In this document: positions 1 to 10,010 of the stretch, piece by piece
How positions within the stretch are numbered: the stretch's first letter is position 1
How the letters are laid out: every line of letters begins with the position of its first letter
DNA from: Ophiosphaerella korrae
Taxonomy: Eukaryota > Ascomycota > Dothideomycetes > Pleosporales > Phaeosphaeriaceae
Assembly: GCA_028456385.1 (NCBI GenBank)
Contig: JALNQF010000710.1
Coordinates: 1 to 16,050, forward strand
Reading direction: 5' to 3'
DNA length: 16,050 nucleotides
Notes under the pieces: model-generated
Databases searched by the model: none
Told to the model about the DNA's origin: nothing
What the model saw: the letters and a program-made list of their open reading frames with translations, nothing else
Translations under genes and position numbers: made by a program

Positions 1-425
1 TAAATATTATTCTACTAAGTATTAATACTAATAGGTTATAGCTTATAAATATAAGTTTTTACTAAAAGTTTAGTTTTATATCTTTTACTTAATATCTACT
101 CTTTAAATAATTAGAATAAAGTATAACTCTACTATATTAATTTAACTATATATATCTACCTTATATTAAAAAATAATAGAAAAAGATACTAAAAATAAAA
201 AATTATTAACCTTTAAAGTTAGCTCAAAAAAAAGTCCTCGAAACAGTTTAAATCCTAGATCGTATCCGCGTAGTAATCAAAAATCATAGTAGACTAAAAT
301 ATCGACCCTAATATTTTCTTTAGGATTTATGTTTGCTTATATTTTTAGCTATTATATTCGTAGAGTTATTACTAGTTAAAATCTATAACTTTTTTTTAGG
401 CTTTTTTTTTCGTGTCACCCTACTA
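1..425. other. Gene-free AT-rich stretch left of element C
   Basis: No conserved protein motif was found on either strand. Bases 1-210 are heavily RIP-mutated. Bases about 210-420 are different: CA, TG and CC dinucleotides reappear (ctcaaa, aaacag, atcata, tatgtttgc, gtgtcaccc) and there are two T-runs near 390-410. The pol reading frame of element C stops being recognisable at about 430, so this is either an unrelated sequence joined to C or the 3' end of C after a deletion. Confidence 0.5.
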
Positions 426-429
426 TATT

Positions 430-900
430 ATAATTCTTTTATTAGAGATAATTATACCTAAAAACTTAACTAAAGTAGTATAGAAGCTAGATTTTTTAAA
501 GTCTACGTACAAGCTTTACTTTTTTAGTTATGTAAGTACTTTATAAACGTACTAGATATAGTCTATTTTATTATTAGAGTATATTAAGACGTTATCTATA
601 TATATAGTATAGAAGTTATCTAAATAGTCTAGTAAGGCTAAGATAATAGTATACTAGAAAGTAGCTAGTATATTAGTAAAGCTAAAGAGTACTACTTTAT
701 AAGTATATATACTAAAGTAGGTAATAAAGTAGTTAGTTATTCTAAATTTAGAGTAATATATAAGTAGTAAAAGGCGTGTATTATATTAAATTTAGAGAAA
801 ATCTTTACTTTATTTCAGTAGGCTAGTATTTCCCTAAAAAATCAAATAAAGTTCTAGTCTTTAATAGTAGATTTATTTAGCTTATAGTAGTTTATATAAA
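430..900 (-). pseudogene. pol: Reverse transcriptase relic of element C
   Basis: In the minus strand, 747-806 reads KIFSKFNIIHAFYYLYI, the RT motif with the first catalytic Asp (here Asn). After a frame change come LLDYLDNFYTIYIDNVLIYS-type residues at about 576-640. The catalytic box Y-I-D-N (602-591) corresponds to YxDD, with the second Asp changed to Asn by a G-to-A mutation. Then FLGIIIS (about 445) matches the FLG(F/Y)xxS block at the end of Gypsy RT. The call to Ty3/Gypsy RT is firm. The domain carries many TAA/TAG codons and both catalytic sites are damaged. Confidence 0.85.
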
Positions 901-1779
901 CTTATAAGCTACTATCTATTTAGCTATAATTAGTAGGTTATTCTTAGCTAGAAAGCTATAATTACTAATAAAGCCCTTACCTTCTATTTCTTAGATATAT
1001 ATCTAGATTACTTTATCTTATTTTCTCGTAAAAGAGTAAGGTTTAGTATCTAAGATTTTTACACTAAGCTTAAAAGTAATTTCTAGGTCGTATAGCCTAT
1101 AAAAGAGAAGTTCCTTAGTAGCTTTCTTATTAAAATAGAGTATTAGGTCTTAATATAGTTAGAGTAGTTCTATAGATAAGATATCTTTAAGCTTTACTAT
1201 AGGTAGTATTTTATAAAATTACGCGTAATCTACTTTTTTAGCTATATTATAGTAGTATACTAGTAGTAGTATTTTATTTAAAGTAAGTACTATAAGTATA
1301 TATTTACTTTTTCTAGTAAAGGCCTTAATTATATAATAACTAATAGTTTAAATATCTAATAATAAGTTCTATTTTTACTTATTAAAGTACTTACTTTAAG
1401 TATTTATAGAAATAGATAATAGTTTAAGTACTAGTTTCTTTAAGGTTATAGTAGAGTAATATCTAGGTATACTATAGTATACTACTAAGGAGATTTTGTT
1501 AGTTATCTAGGAGTACTATTAGTAGTAAATATTAGAGAATAATAACATTCTATTATAGTAGTTAGGTTTAATAGTATAGGACTTACGCTATAAAAATTTT
1601 AAAATAAAGTTAAATTAGCCTATATTTTTAATAATATAAGTAGAGGTCTATTTAATATATATGCCTCCTTATAAGTAGAACTTAACCTAATACGTAATAG
1701 ACTTAGATAGAGAACTCTTATATCCTTTATAGATAATAAGTTAAAGTAGCTAGATAGTTTATAATTTTATAGTCTTCTA

Positions 1780-1830
1780 AGTAAATTTTTAGTAAATAAA
1801 GTTTATATTAGCTCTATTATTAGCTAGGGT
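1780..1830 (-). pseudogene. Retropepsin-like protease relic of element C
   Basis: Minus-strand codons from base 1821 downward read N-N-R-A-N-I-N-F-I, matching an aspartic protease D-S-G-A-T-x-N-F-I motif. D-to-N and G-to-R are G-to-A changes of the RIP type. The context before it (LYIARTLA) also fits. This frame (0 mod 3) differs from that of Gag and RT (2 mod 3), so there is at least one indel or frameshift on each side. The catalytic Asp is gone, so the relic would be dead even without its stops. Confidence 0.55.
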
Positions 1831-2029
1831 TCTAGCTATATAAAGTACTATAGGGTCTTTACCTAAGAAGCTAGTAAATAAAAATTAGTTTAGCTTAGCT
1901 TCTATTAGATTAGTTAGTAGTTTCTTGTACTAGACTATCTATATTCTATAGGTAAGTGTATAGGATATAGCTATACTAGAAGTTATACTTTAGTAGTTAA
2001 TTACGCTCTTCTAGTTTATATAATCTCTA

Positions 2030-4420
2030 GGCTAAGGCTTTAGGCCTAAAGAACGTTGTTTTCTAAGTCCTAGTCTAAGTTAGGCTCTAGTTCTAGCTCT
2101 ATATCTAGTTTAGGGTCGTATTTAAAGAATTAGTCCTCTATTTCTATATATATTTTAGAGTCTATTACTATATAAGTAGCTATATAGTAGTTTATAGCGT
2201 TAGTAAGTATCTTAGATCTAGTAGCTTTTATTTATTTACAAGTAATATAGTTTAGCTTTATAACACCTATCTTTCTATAGCTCTAGTATAAAATTAATTT
2301 AGAGTTCTTAGTTTTAATTATAGTAGCCTTTTTGCTAGTTAGGTATATTCCTCTAAATACTCTTTCTAGTTATAGTTAATAGTATTTTAGTTCTTATAAG
2401 GTTATAACTAGTTCTTCTTTAAAGTTTTATATCTACACTCTTGTTTTAGCTCTTATAGGCGCTAGAGTATAAAGCTAGGTTTACCTAGAGCCTATATCTA
2501 GGTTGTAATTATTTACTTTATTTTCTAATATTAAGATTATCTTTTAAAAATTAGTAGGGCTATTATAGATACTAGGGGTAGTACTAGTAGCCTCTTTAAG
2601 CTAGAGTTGTAGCTTTTTTTAAAGGTAGATATTATATAGCTATAGGTTCTATTATAGTTTAAGGCTAATATTATTATATTTAGAGAGAAATTTAGCTTAT
2701 ACTAACTAGGTAGTTTTATAGATTAGTTAATCTAGTCTAAATTTAGCTATTTCTAGAGTTTTATAACGTACTTCTCCTAATCCTACTATATTTATATTAC
2801 TAAATTAGTAAAAAAGTATAAAGAAATATATAAATTCTTCTTAGTATAAGTAGGTAACACTATTTAGGATAGTAAGGTATAAGTAGGCTAATCCTATATA
2901 GTAGCGTATAATAACGTTAGCTTAGGTTTATAAACTAATAAGTTTTTTTCTATTAGTAATAAAGTAATTGTATATAGACTAAATAAAGGATATAATATCT
3001 ACGTAGTATTTTATACCTAAAAATTATAAAGGTTTTATAAAGTAGTCTTTTTATTCTTTATACTAGTAAAAATTAAAGGCTAGCTCTTAGATACTAGTTA
3101 AGAAGAGAGTTAAAGTAAACTCTTCTCTATTAAAGATATAGTAGCCTATTACTAGTACTTAGGGTTTAAACTCTCTTTTAAAGAAGCTAGGTTACTAGCC
3201 TTATAGTAAGATCTTAGTATAGAGTAGTTTTATATCTTTCTACGCTAGTATATTAAAGTTAAAGGTTTTTAGCTTAGTTTATTTAGCTATTAAGTCTTCT
3301 TAGTAGATTACTACTTTACGTAAGTAGTTATATTTTACTATAGCTTCTTTCTATAGAGCTTTATACTAGGTAGCTTTTTAGCCTAAAGTATTATATTACT
3401 CTATAATATAGTTATAGTCTAGTAGTAATTATACTAAGTGTTCTTAGAGTTAAGCTAATTAGTTGTCTTATTAGGAAAGTTATTTATCTACTTTACTTAC
3501 TCTAGTAATAAGCTTCTAGTTTTATTTATTTACTATATTAATTACGTCTTATATCTACTTGTTTATAACTACTAAGTATAATACTATTCTAGCTAAGGTA
3601 AACTCTTTAAGAGATAAGTAATTACTAGGTTTATTATCTTTAATTCCTTAGTATAAAGTTAGTAATAAGGTCTAAAATAAGGGTTAGAGCTTAGTAAACT
3701 TAGTAAGTAATTTCTTAAGTTTATCTTAAGATATAAAGACTATTCTTCGTAGTAAGTCTTTATTAATTATAGTGTTTAGTAGTAAGTTATCTCTTAGCTC
3801 TTCTAGGTTCTCTAGCTTAGGTGTAGGCTAAGGTAATAATACTTAGCTAATATTTAATTAGGCGTTATTAATTAAGTTATTTAATATAGTCTAGTTATTA
3901 AAAGTAGCTTTAGTAACTAGTTTATACTTTAGAAAGCTACTTTAGTTAAAAGAAGTAAGGTTTATATCTAGGTTAAATTCTTCTATAATAAGTTAGTTAA
4001 GAGTAGCTAAGTCTATTATAGAGCTATTAGCTAAAAGAGTACTTAGTACTTATTAAGGAATTATATTCGGTTAAAAATTTAGTCTACTAAGAAGTCTTAG
4101 CTAAATAAAGGATTTAAGGTCTATTACTTATTTTCTTTTATTTTTCTATAAGAAGGTCTTAAGATATTATTAGAAGTTACTTAGTACTTTTTTTATTAGA
4201 GTAGTTAGTATAGTAAGTCTCTAAGTCTTTTTTTTTAGGAACTTAGTTCTAGCACGTATTTTATAGATTTTTTATAGTATAGTAGCTTTAAAGTATTCTT
4301 TTATTTCTTTACTAGATCTATAGTTTACTATATATAGTATATCTTTATTTTATAAGTATACTTAGTATAAGTAAAGAAGAAGTTATAAGCTAGTATTATT
4401 TTAGTTTAAAAGGCTAGCTT
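2030..4420 (-). pseudogene. gag: Element C gag relic with long N-terminal extension
   Basis: One minus-strand frame (highest base of each codon = 2 mod 3) can be followed from about 4420 to 2030 with stops only at RIP-type TAA/TAG codons. The core Gag begins near 3241 with a KDIKL motif and then QGQQPSF, resembling the start of the capsid region in fungal Gypsy Gags (KLPDP, then a Gly-rich turn and PSFE-W). Before it, about 3300-3460, lies a helix-rich stretch with heptad-like Leu/Tyr/Gln spacing that suggests a coiled coil. Further upstream are Asn/Leu-rich (about 3830-4070) and Lys-rich (about 4080-4420) parts. About 390 codons precede the capsid-like start, which is long for a Gag. A separate gene fused by decay of a stop is possible. 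The true start codon cannot be identified because ATG is destroyed by RIP. Confidence 0.6.
2247..2288 (-). other. Zinc-knuckle-like motif in element C Gag
   Basis: The minus-strand codons read Y-stop-S-Y-R-K-I-G-V-I-K-L-N-Y. The three Tyr fall at the spacing of the Cys in a Gag CCHC knuckle (CX2CX4HX4C), as expected from TGT/TGC to TAT/TAC mutation, and the KIGxIKLNY wording is typical. The expected His position is Val, which RIP does not explain. The motif sits between the capsid-like region and the protease relic, where a nucleocapsid knuckle belongs. Confidence 0.55.
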
Positions 4421-5657
4421 TTAAAGAGATAGAAGTTTTTTATATAACTAAGTTATAGTAGTTATATACTATATTAGTAGGTTTAGCTATTAGTTTATAT
4501 AGATTTAGATCTTTAGCGCTAGCTAGTAAAGGTTTTAGTAGGGTTTAGGGCGCTTTATTACTTAGTTCTTGTAAATTAAGTACTAGTAATTTATATAGGT
4601 TTAGGGGTCTTTTCCTTTTCTAGTACTACTACCTAGGTTTAGTACTTACTATAAGTACGCCTTTACTTAAGTATATATAGTAAGTATAAGCTAAAGCTTT
4701 ATAACCTATAAAGTAGTTAAACTACTTTTCTTTAGTATATATTTCTTTCTAGAACGTTAGCGCTAGTACTAGTAAAAAAAGAGTACTAGAAACCTTAACT
4801 AGAACTATAATATAGTAAACTTAAGAGGCTACCTAGCGCGCTATAGCTAAGGTAAGATCTAATTCCTAGTAGTATAGTTTCTTTTTAGCTAGCTAAGCTT
4901 AATTAAAAGTTAGCTATAATTAGCTATCTTATAGTAACTCTAGTATAAGTAAAATACCTACTAGCGTAGTTTTAAGTTATAGAGAGGCTTATAAAAGTAA
5001 AATATTTATATAGATCTATTATTATATAAAGTAGTTTTAATAATTAACTAAAAAGAGTAAATAGTAGATATAGTTATTTAAGTAAGTACTAAGTATATAT
5101 ACCTAGTAGCTTACTAAGTCCTAACTAAAAGTAGAAAAGTAGTTAAATATTAGTAAGTTATAAACTTACTAATATTAGCGTAAAAGTAAGAGATATAAGA
5201 GATAACTTTCTTATACTTACTTAATAACTAGAGATTAACTAGTATTAATATTAAATAATAACTATAGCTTATCTAAAACTATACTATAAGTAGTAGCTTT
5301 TATAGCTAGTACTTAAGAAAGTAACTATAAAAAATATTAAGAAAAGCTCTTAGATAAAGCTAAGATAAAAAAGATACTTATAAAAGGACTAAAGCCTTAC
5401 TATAATTAACTCTTCTTACTACTCTTATATTAAATAAACCTAGTTAGCTAAGATAGCTAACTTAACTAGCTAATACTAGATAAGATTATAGACTAAAGTA
5501 CTAGCTAAACCTATTTAGTATACTAGCTAGTAGATACTTAACTATATATAGGTATATATATATATAAACTTAATAAATATTATTACTTTATTAAATATAA
5601 AGCTTAACTTATTATATTAAGAGACTAGTAATAAAATATTATATAATAGGCTTACTA
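4421..5657. other. Unassigned RIP-mutated stretch between elements C and A
   Basis: This stretch probably holds the 5' untranslated region or LTR of element C and/or another relic, but nothing was recognised. A plus-strand frame (about 4768-5690) is Lys/Gln/Leu-rich once stops are ignored, and its minus-strand mirror is Ser/Leu-rich. Neither has a known motif, and stops are not depleted in the plus frame. A perfect 14-bp inverted repeat (5146-5176) and short TA runs (about 5537-5570) are the only structures seen. Confidence 0.4.
5146..5176. repeat. Perfect 14-bp inverted repeat with 3-nt loop
   Basis: Arm aatattagtaagtt (5146-5159), loop ata, then its exact reverse complement (5163-5176). 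A 14-bp perfect arm pair in AT-rich DNA could still be chance. It has survived in a region where mutation is intense, which is notable, though RIP-saturated sequence has few C left to change. No adjacent element boundary was recognised. Confidence 0.7.
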
Positions 5658-5826
5658 GGGTTAACTTCCTAATAGCCTAAAAGGTATTAGTAGATTAAGA
5701 AGTAATAACAAAAGTTTGTATTATAATCTATAATAGGCTATAAATAATAGAAGATGTTTTATAACTATCTTATAATATCGCTCGTAGTTAATAATTAAAT
5801 TGCTAATAGTATCCTAATAATATATA
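5658..5826 (-). repeat. 3' LTR-like repeat of element A
   Basis: Bases about 5680-5826 align closely to about 10995-11144, sharing agtaga, aaaag, ttgtatta, ctataa, ataaataatagaagat and aattgctaatagtatc in order. The weaker left edge begins at a shared gttaact (5660 and 10975). Similarity fades after 5826/11144. The LTR length of about 170 bp is inferred from this, not from TG..CA ends. The right edge could lie further on, because only noncoding DNA follows. Confidence 0.6.
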
Positions 5827-5993
5827 TCTTTACTACTTATATATTCCTACTAATCTATAATCTATTACTTGTATCTATTCTTAGTAACTATATATTATCG
5901 ATTACTAATCTATTAATCTATAATTGTTTTCTATCTATACACTTAATAGATTAGGGGATTACCTACGTATTCTAATTATAAGTAGTCTCCTAA

Positions 5994-6819
5994 TTAAGGT
6001 TACTACCCTACTTGTCTTATACTTCGTTAGCTCCTAAGTTAGGACTAATTAGTTCTATCTCGATTTCTCTTGTTACACCTATAACACTATCTTCTCCTCT
6101 AGATAGGTCCTAGTTTTCTTACTCTAGGGCTAAGGTTATTAATCCTATTTCTTTATTAATATAGAGTTCTTTATCCTCTCCTATACTTACTAGGTCTACT
6201 CTTTATTGTATCTAATTAGTAGATCGTGTATTACGCTATAGTATTACAATATTTCCTTATTCTTATTATAAGTCTATAAACCCTCTATTAGTTTACCTTT
6301 CTTTAAAGTATAGTAAGGCCTATAAAGTATATATTTATACTAATACTTATTTGTCTTATAATCTATCTAGTGTGTCTATAGTAGAGTATAAGTTAAGGAT
6401 ACTTATTTATACGTCTATACTTATATATAATAGGGAGAGCTATTAACTACGCTTAAGAAAAACTATTATTATAGATTATAGAGGCTAAAAAGGAACGTAA
6501 GCAACTCTATAAAATCTCTCGTCGTACGCTAAAAGAGTATTAGTCTCGCTTTCTTAATAATTAGATATAGTTATCTAATAACTAGGCCTATTTATCTTGT
6601 CTTCGTAAGACAAAAGCCTTAAACAATAAGAAGTCTATTAAGTAGTCTATTCTTCTAGAGTCTAAGCTTAATTTTAAGGATATAGTAGAAGCTACTCTAG
6701 CTTCTATTGCGCTAGGTAAGTCTAACGCCTCTCTATCTATTATTAATAATACTATTCCTCTCGATTTGCTACTAGGTGTTCTAGAGGGTTTTAACTTTAG
6801 AACTCCTCTAGTTTCTTAA
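5994..6819 (+). pseudogene. Antisense zinc-cluster gene of element A (two exons)
   Basis: This plus-strand frame lies between the pol end and the 3' LTR. Exon 1 (open from 5994 apart from RIP-type stops, to 6387) starts Ser/Thr/Pro-rich. It then has six Tyr codons at 6258, 6267, 6294, 6321, 6330 and 6357, spaced X2, X8, X8, X2, X8. Element B has Cys at the matching first and last positions and at an offset third, so these fit TGT/TGC-to-TAT/TAC changes in a Zn2Cys6-like cluster. A 46-nt intron (6388-6433) restores the frame. Exon 2 (6434-6819) is basic and helix-rich (AKKERKQL) and ends LVS-stop, with KDIVEATLASI matching copy B. A binuclear zinc cluster usually binds DNA, so a regulatory or targeting role is possible but is inference. 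The start codon is not identifiable, and the final TAA could be a mutated CAA. Confidence 0.65.
6388..6433 (+). other. Predicted 46-nt intron in antisense gene of A (donor mutated)
   Basis: The segment begins ataagt where copy B has gtaagt (a TG-to-TA RIP change at the donor) and ends aatag. It has the same length, 46 nt, as in B. Removing it shifts the reading frame by +1, which is exactly the shift needed between the exons. The codon split over the junction becomes TGG here and TAG in B, itself a RIP-type pair. Confidence 0.6.
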
Positions 6820-6990
6820 GGTAGTTAAGGTTATCTTCTAGTTCCTATATTTCTTCCTATAGTTACCTTTTCTTGTCTATACCTATCTACCTAACTATGT
6901 AATAGTTTCTACTGTTGCGGAACTAGTATACTAAGATTTTCTTAACTTTCTATTCTTCCTATTCTCTATATATATCTACTTTGTACACTA
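6797..6990 (-). other. C-terminal chromodomain of element A
   Basis: After the integrase, the minus strand reads DIYRE (6976), KVKKILVY, NYYIVR and then a Leu/Glu-rich end NYLKKLEEF. This follows the chromodomain plan (x-V-E-K-I-L, Y-L-V-K-W, W-E-P-E-x-N-L), with Trp positions as stops. Chromodomains in this position direct integration to marked chromatin in characterised chromoviruses; for this element that is inference. Confidence 0.75.
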
Positions 6991-7479
6991 GTAGCTCTAC
7001 ATTTTATAGTACTATCTCGAGTAGTACTATGTAGAAGGTTAAGTATATCCTTATCTTGTTTAGTAGCTTTAGTTTAAATATAACTAGTATAACTTCTTTT
7101 TCTACTTTATATAGACTTATCTTAACGTAGTCTAGTTTTAAACTTAGTTATTTACTCTTAATGTTTTTTTGTACTAACTATACTTTTTCTCTCTTTCTAA
7201 ATTAAGGTCTCTATTTATACTTCTTGTTATAGTACTTAGCTATTTAATTATATAGGAATTCTACGTCCTATCTTAATTAATTATATATGTCTCTAAGTCT
7301 GTTAGCGAAGTTTTCTCCTCTTAGAGACTAAGATACCTCTAGCCTTAGTATTCTATATACGCTAGGGTTAAATCTATAGTTTATAAAGAAAAGTAATACT
7401 CTTATTACTATATTCTTTACGCTGTAGTATACTAACTATACTATAGGTAGTAATTGTACCTAGTTATTTTAGTTATAGT

Positions 7480-8230
7480 TAAGGTAGTATCTTAAGTATT
7501 GCTCTACTATTTAATTTATTCGTTCTAACTATCTATCTATTTATAGATAATACGCGGTAGATATTACGTATTTAATTCCTAATTGTACTATTATTATTCC
7601 CTATAGTTTTAATATAAATCTTACATCTCTATCTATAATAATCTTATCTAGTAGTCTATATTAGCTAATTATAGTTCCTAAAACCTAATATATAGTAACC
7701 TCTATCTTACTTTTCTCTTTATATAGTCTAAAGTATAAGTACTTTATAAGTTTATCTACTATTATTAGGATTCTATTATACTTAACTCCTAATATTAAGT
7801 CTTTAGACTTAGGTAATTTCGTAATAAAGTCTATCGTAATAACTCCTTATAGTTATTCTAGTACTTCTACTAGTTATAGTATCCTATATAGTACGTATTT
7901 ATTATACTTATTTCTCTAATATTCTATATAATCTCGTAGTACTTCTATTACTAGTTGTCTTGCTTTTAGGATATAATAATCTCGTAGTAGTCTATCTAGG
8001 GTTTTATTAATACCTTAATATCTATATACTAGTAATTTATAGAATTGTTGTATAAATTCTCTTTAGATCTTCTTTAGGATATATATTCTTCTATAAGCTT
8101 ATGCTAGTCTTTCTTAGACTTCTAGCTTCTCTATTTCTTTAGTTACTTCTTGCGTTATTTTCTAAATCTATTTATCTAGCTCGCTACTTATTCTTTTAAG
8201 TGTTGTAGCTATTTTAGGTATATTTAGGAC
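7480..8230 (-). other. Integrase domain of element A (DD35E spacing kept)
   Basis: The zinc-binding end shows Y-I-E-Y at 7930-7919, where CxxC is expected. The catalytic core has Asp at 7831-7829 (TIDFITKLP), Asp at 7633-7631 (DRDVRF) and Glu at 7525-7523 (LERIN). The second Asp and the Glu are separated by exactly 35 residues, and the two Asp by 65. STAYYL at about 7555 is the conserved STAYHPQ-type block. All three catalytic residues survive; only stops disable the frame. Confidence 0.92.
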
Positions 8231-8309
8231 TAAATATCCTTCTTCGTTCTTAACTAGAACTATACTAGTAGCGTTTACTTCTTCTTATAAGTCTAGTCTT
8301 CTACTAAGG

Positions 8310-8660
8310 GTATTTATAAATTAGTTATCTTTCTCTTTTATATATATAATTTCTATATTAAAAGTTAATAGGAATTCTTACTATCTTATATAGTATTATA
8401 ATAGTTCTTTATTTATTATAAATCTTATAAGATTCTTATAGTCTATATAGACCTTTGTTTAGTACTTTACTTCTTGTAAGTATATTCTCTCTTATTTAAA
8501 TACTTTATAGATTGCTAGTATTTCTTTATTATAGATTTGGTAGTTAAGCTCTACTGTTTTTATTTTCTTAGAGAAGTATTTAACTAAGTATTTCTTTTTA
8601 GTATTTAGGTCTTCTTGTATTAGTACTATTCTATAGACTAAGTTAGATACGTCTATTTTT
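8310..8660 (-). other. RNase H domain of element A
   Basis: The minus strand shows IDVSN at 8653 (the D-A-S block with the first catalytic Asp), VLIQED, KYFSKKIK, VELNYQIYNKEILAI (the E-Q-N-Y-P-x-x-D/E-K-E block) and VYIDYKNL (the T-D-H-K-N-L block). The order and frame match the Gypsy RNase H, directly downstream of RT. Confidence 0.85.
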
Positions 8661-8899
8661 ACTATTACTAGTAAGTCTAGGTTATATATTCTAATAACTA
8701 GGTTTACTATAAACTTCCTCTTAATTTTATTAAATACTTTATCGTATTCTTTAGTCGATTTAAATAGCGTATCTTTCTTTATAAGTCTTATAATTAGTTC
8801 TATATCTTTAGACTATCTTACTATTAGTTTTCTATAAAAGTTTACTAACCTATAAAATTGTTGTACCTCTTTTAGGTTCTTTAGTATTAGCTATTTGTT

Positions 8900-9440
8900 A
8901 ATTAATCTAATCTTTCCTAGATCTATCTTGATTTTTCCTAGTTCTATAATAAATCTAAAGAAATCTATTTCCTTTGTATAGAACTCGCATTTTCTTATTT
9001 TAAGAAATAATTTACTTTCTACTAGCTTTTCTAGCACTTTATATACGTGTTGTACGTGTTCTTCTTTTATTTCTAAGAATATAAGGATGTCGTCTAAGTA
9101 TACAAATATAAATACGTCTAAGTACTCTCTTAGTACTATATTTATTCTCTCTTAGAATACTACTAGTGCGTTTATTAGTCTAAAAGGTATAACTAAGTAT
9201 TTATATAGTCTCTATTGTATCTAGAATACTATTTTCTATTTATTACCTTTCTTAATTCTAATCTAGTAGTAAGTATTCTAGATATCTAACTTTATAAAGA
9301 TTGTTACTCTTTATAGTTTATCTTGTATTACGTCTATCTATAGTAGGGGGTATTAGTTCTTGTTTATAACTACGTTAGTTTTTCTAAAGTCTACGTAGGG
9401 CCTTTTTTTATTTATCTCTTTTTTATCTATAAATATAAAT
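8900..9440 (-). other. Reverse transcriptase domain of element A
   Basis: Visible RT blocks on the minus strand are: DFRKTN (about 9388), TIFIKLDI with the first catalytic Asp, IRIKKGNK, YKYLVIPFRL (PFGL block), INALVVF, LREYLDVFIFVYLDDIL (about 9130-9083). The YLDD box at 9100-9089 keeps both catalytic Asp, which is unusual for so mutated a copy. This is diagnostic of Ty3/Gypsy RT. Confidence 0.95.
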
Positions 9441-9979
9441 CTATATACTACTAAAGATTTAGATTCTCTTATCTATCCTTTTTTTATTACGTTTTAAATA
9501 AATATTTGCTTAATTTTAGACTTCTCTTCTGTTTTTTAGTAGACTAGGCTCTATTCTACGTTTTTTCCTTCTTCTATTTCTATTACTAAGTCTTATAGCT
9601 AATATTCTAGAAGGTAATCTTTAGGTTCTATAAGCTATTCTTCCTATTTCTTATATTCTTCTAGGAACTTTCCCTTATAAGTGTTTATATTAGCCTTTAA
9701 CATATCTATTCTATAGTAATTAATTTTTTCTATTCTCTAATTAATATATAGGTTTGTTATCTATAACTATAGTATACCTAGTATTATATCTTATTTGTTA
9801 TTAATTGTTGTTATATCTATAACTATATTCTTAATTATTATCCTTTCTAGTTTAAGCGTAGAGAGAACTGTTTCGAACCTAATAGGTTCCTAGAATAGTT
9901 TTCCTTTAATTATACTTAGTTATTAAAGGTACTCCTTTGTTATATACTACATTCCTTGTATTTCTACAAACTTTCTTAA

Positions 9980-10010
9980 TATAAAGTTTCTTGTAGCTCT
10001 ACTATTAATT
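9980..10010 (-). other. Protease active-site motif of element A
   Basis: Minus-strand codons from 10006 read N-S-R-A-T-R-N-F-I, matching the retropepsin D-S-G-A-T-x-N-F-I box with D-to-N and G-to-R changes (both G-to-A). DIILGIL follows at about 9790, matching the second conserved block (DIILGMxWL). The protease is therefore complete in outline but catalytically dead. Confidence 0.8.

Larger units (their letters stand above)
426..4420 (-). mobile_element. Element C: degenerate Ty3/Gypsy retrotransposon, 3'-truncated
   Basis: Minus-strand order is Gag (from about 4420 down to 2030), zinc-knuckle-like motif (2247-2288), protease relic (about 1821) and RT (about 430-900). This Gag-PR-RT order is that of an LTR retrotransposon. 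The RT motifs are of the Gypsy type common in ascomycetes. RNase H and integrase are not seen, because homology ends at about 430. No LTR pair could be defined. C is a different family from elements A and B: its Gag and RT motif wording differ, and it is more completely RIP-mutated on both strands. Confidence 0.75.

Noticed and set aside
1780..2030. Programmed frameshift between gag and protease in element C
   Set aside because: Frame differs between Gag, protease and RT, but further frame changes occur inside RT, so accidental indels in a relic explain it as well. No slip site was identified.
5530..5580. TA-rich run as a microsatellite or origin
   Set aside because: Short TA runs are expected from RIP and have no clear unit structure here.
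4768..5690. Plus-strand Lys/Gln/Leu-rich frame as a coding relic
   Set aside because: By eye about one codon in five is a stop, not lower than expected in this composition, and no motif is recognisable. The Gln-rich look comes from reading stops as Gln.
6820..6900. Extension of the antisense gene past its stop in A
   Set aside because: Reading the TAA as a mutated CAA allows more codons, but these lie over the pol chromodomain and B has TAG at the same place, so the shared stop is the simpler end.
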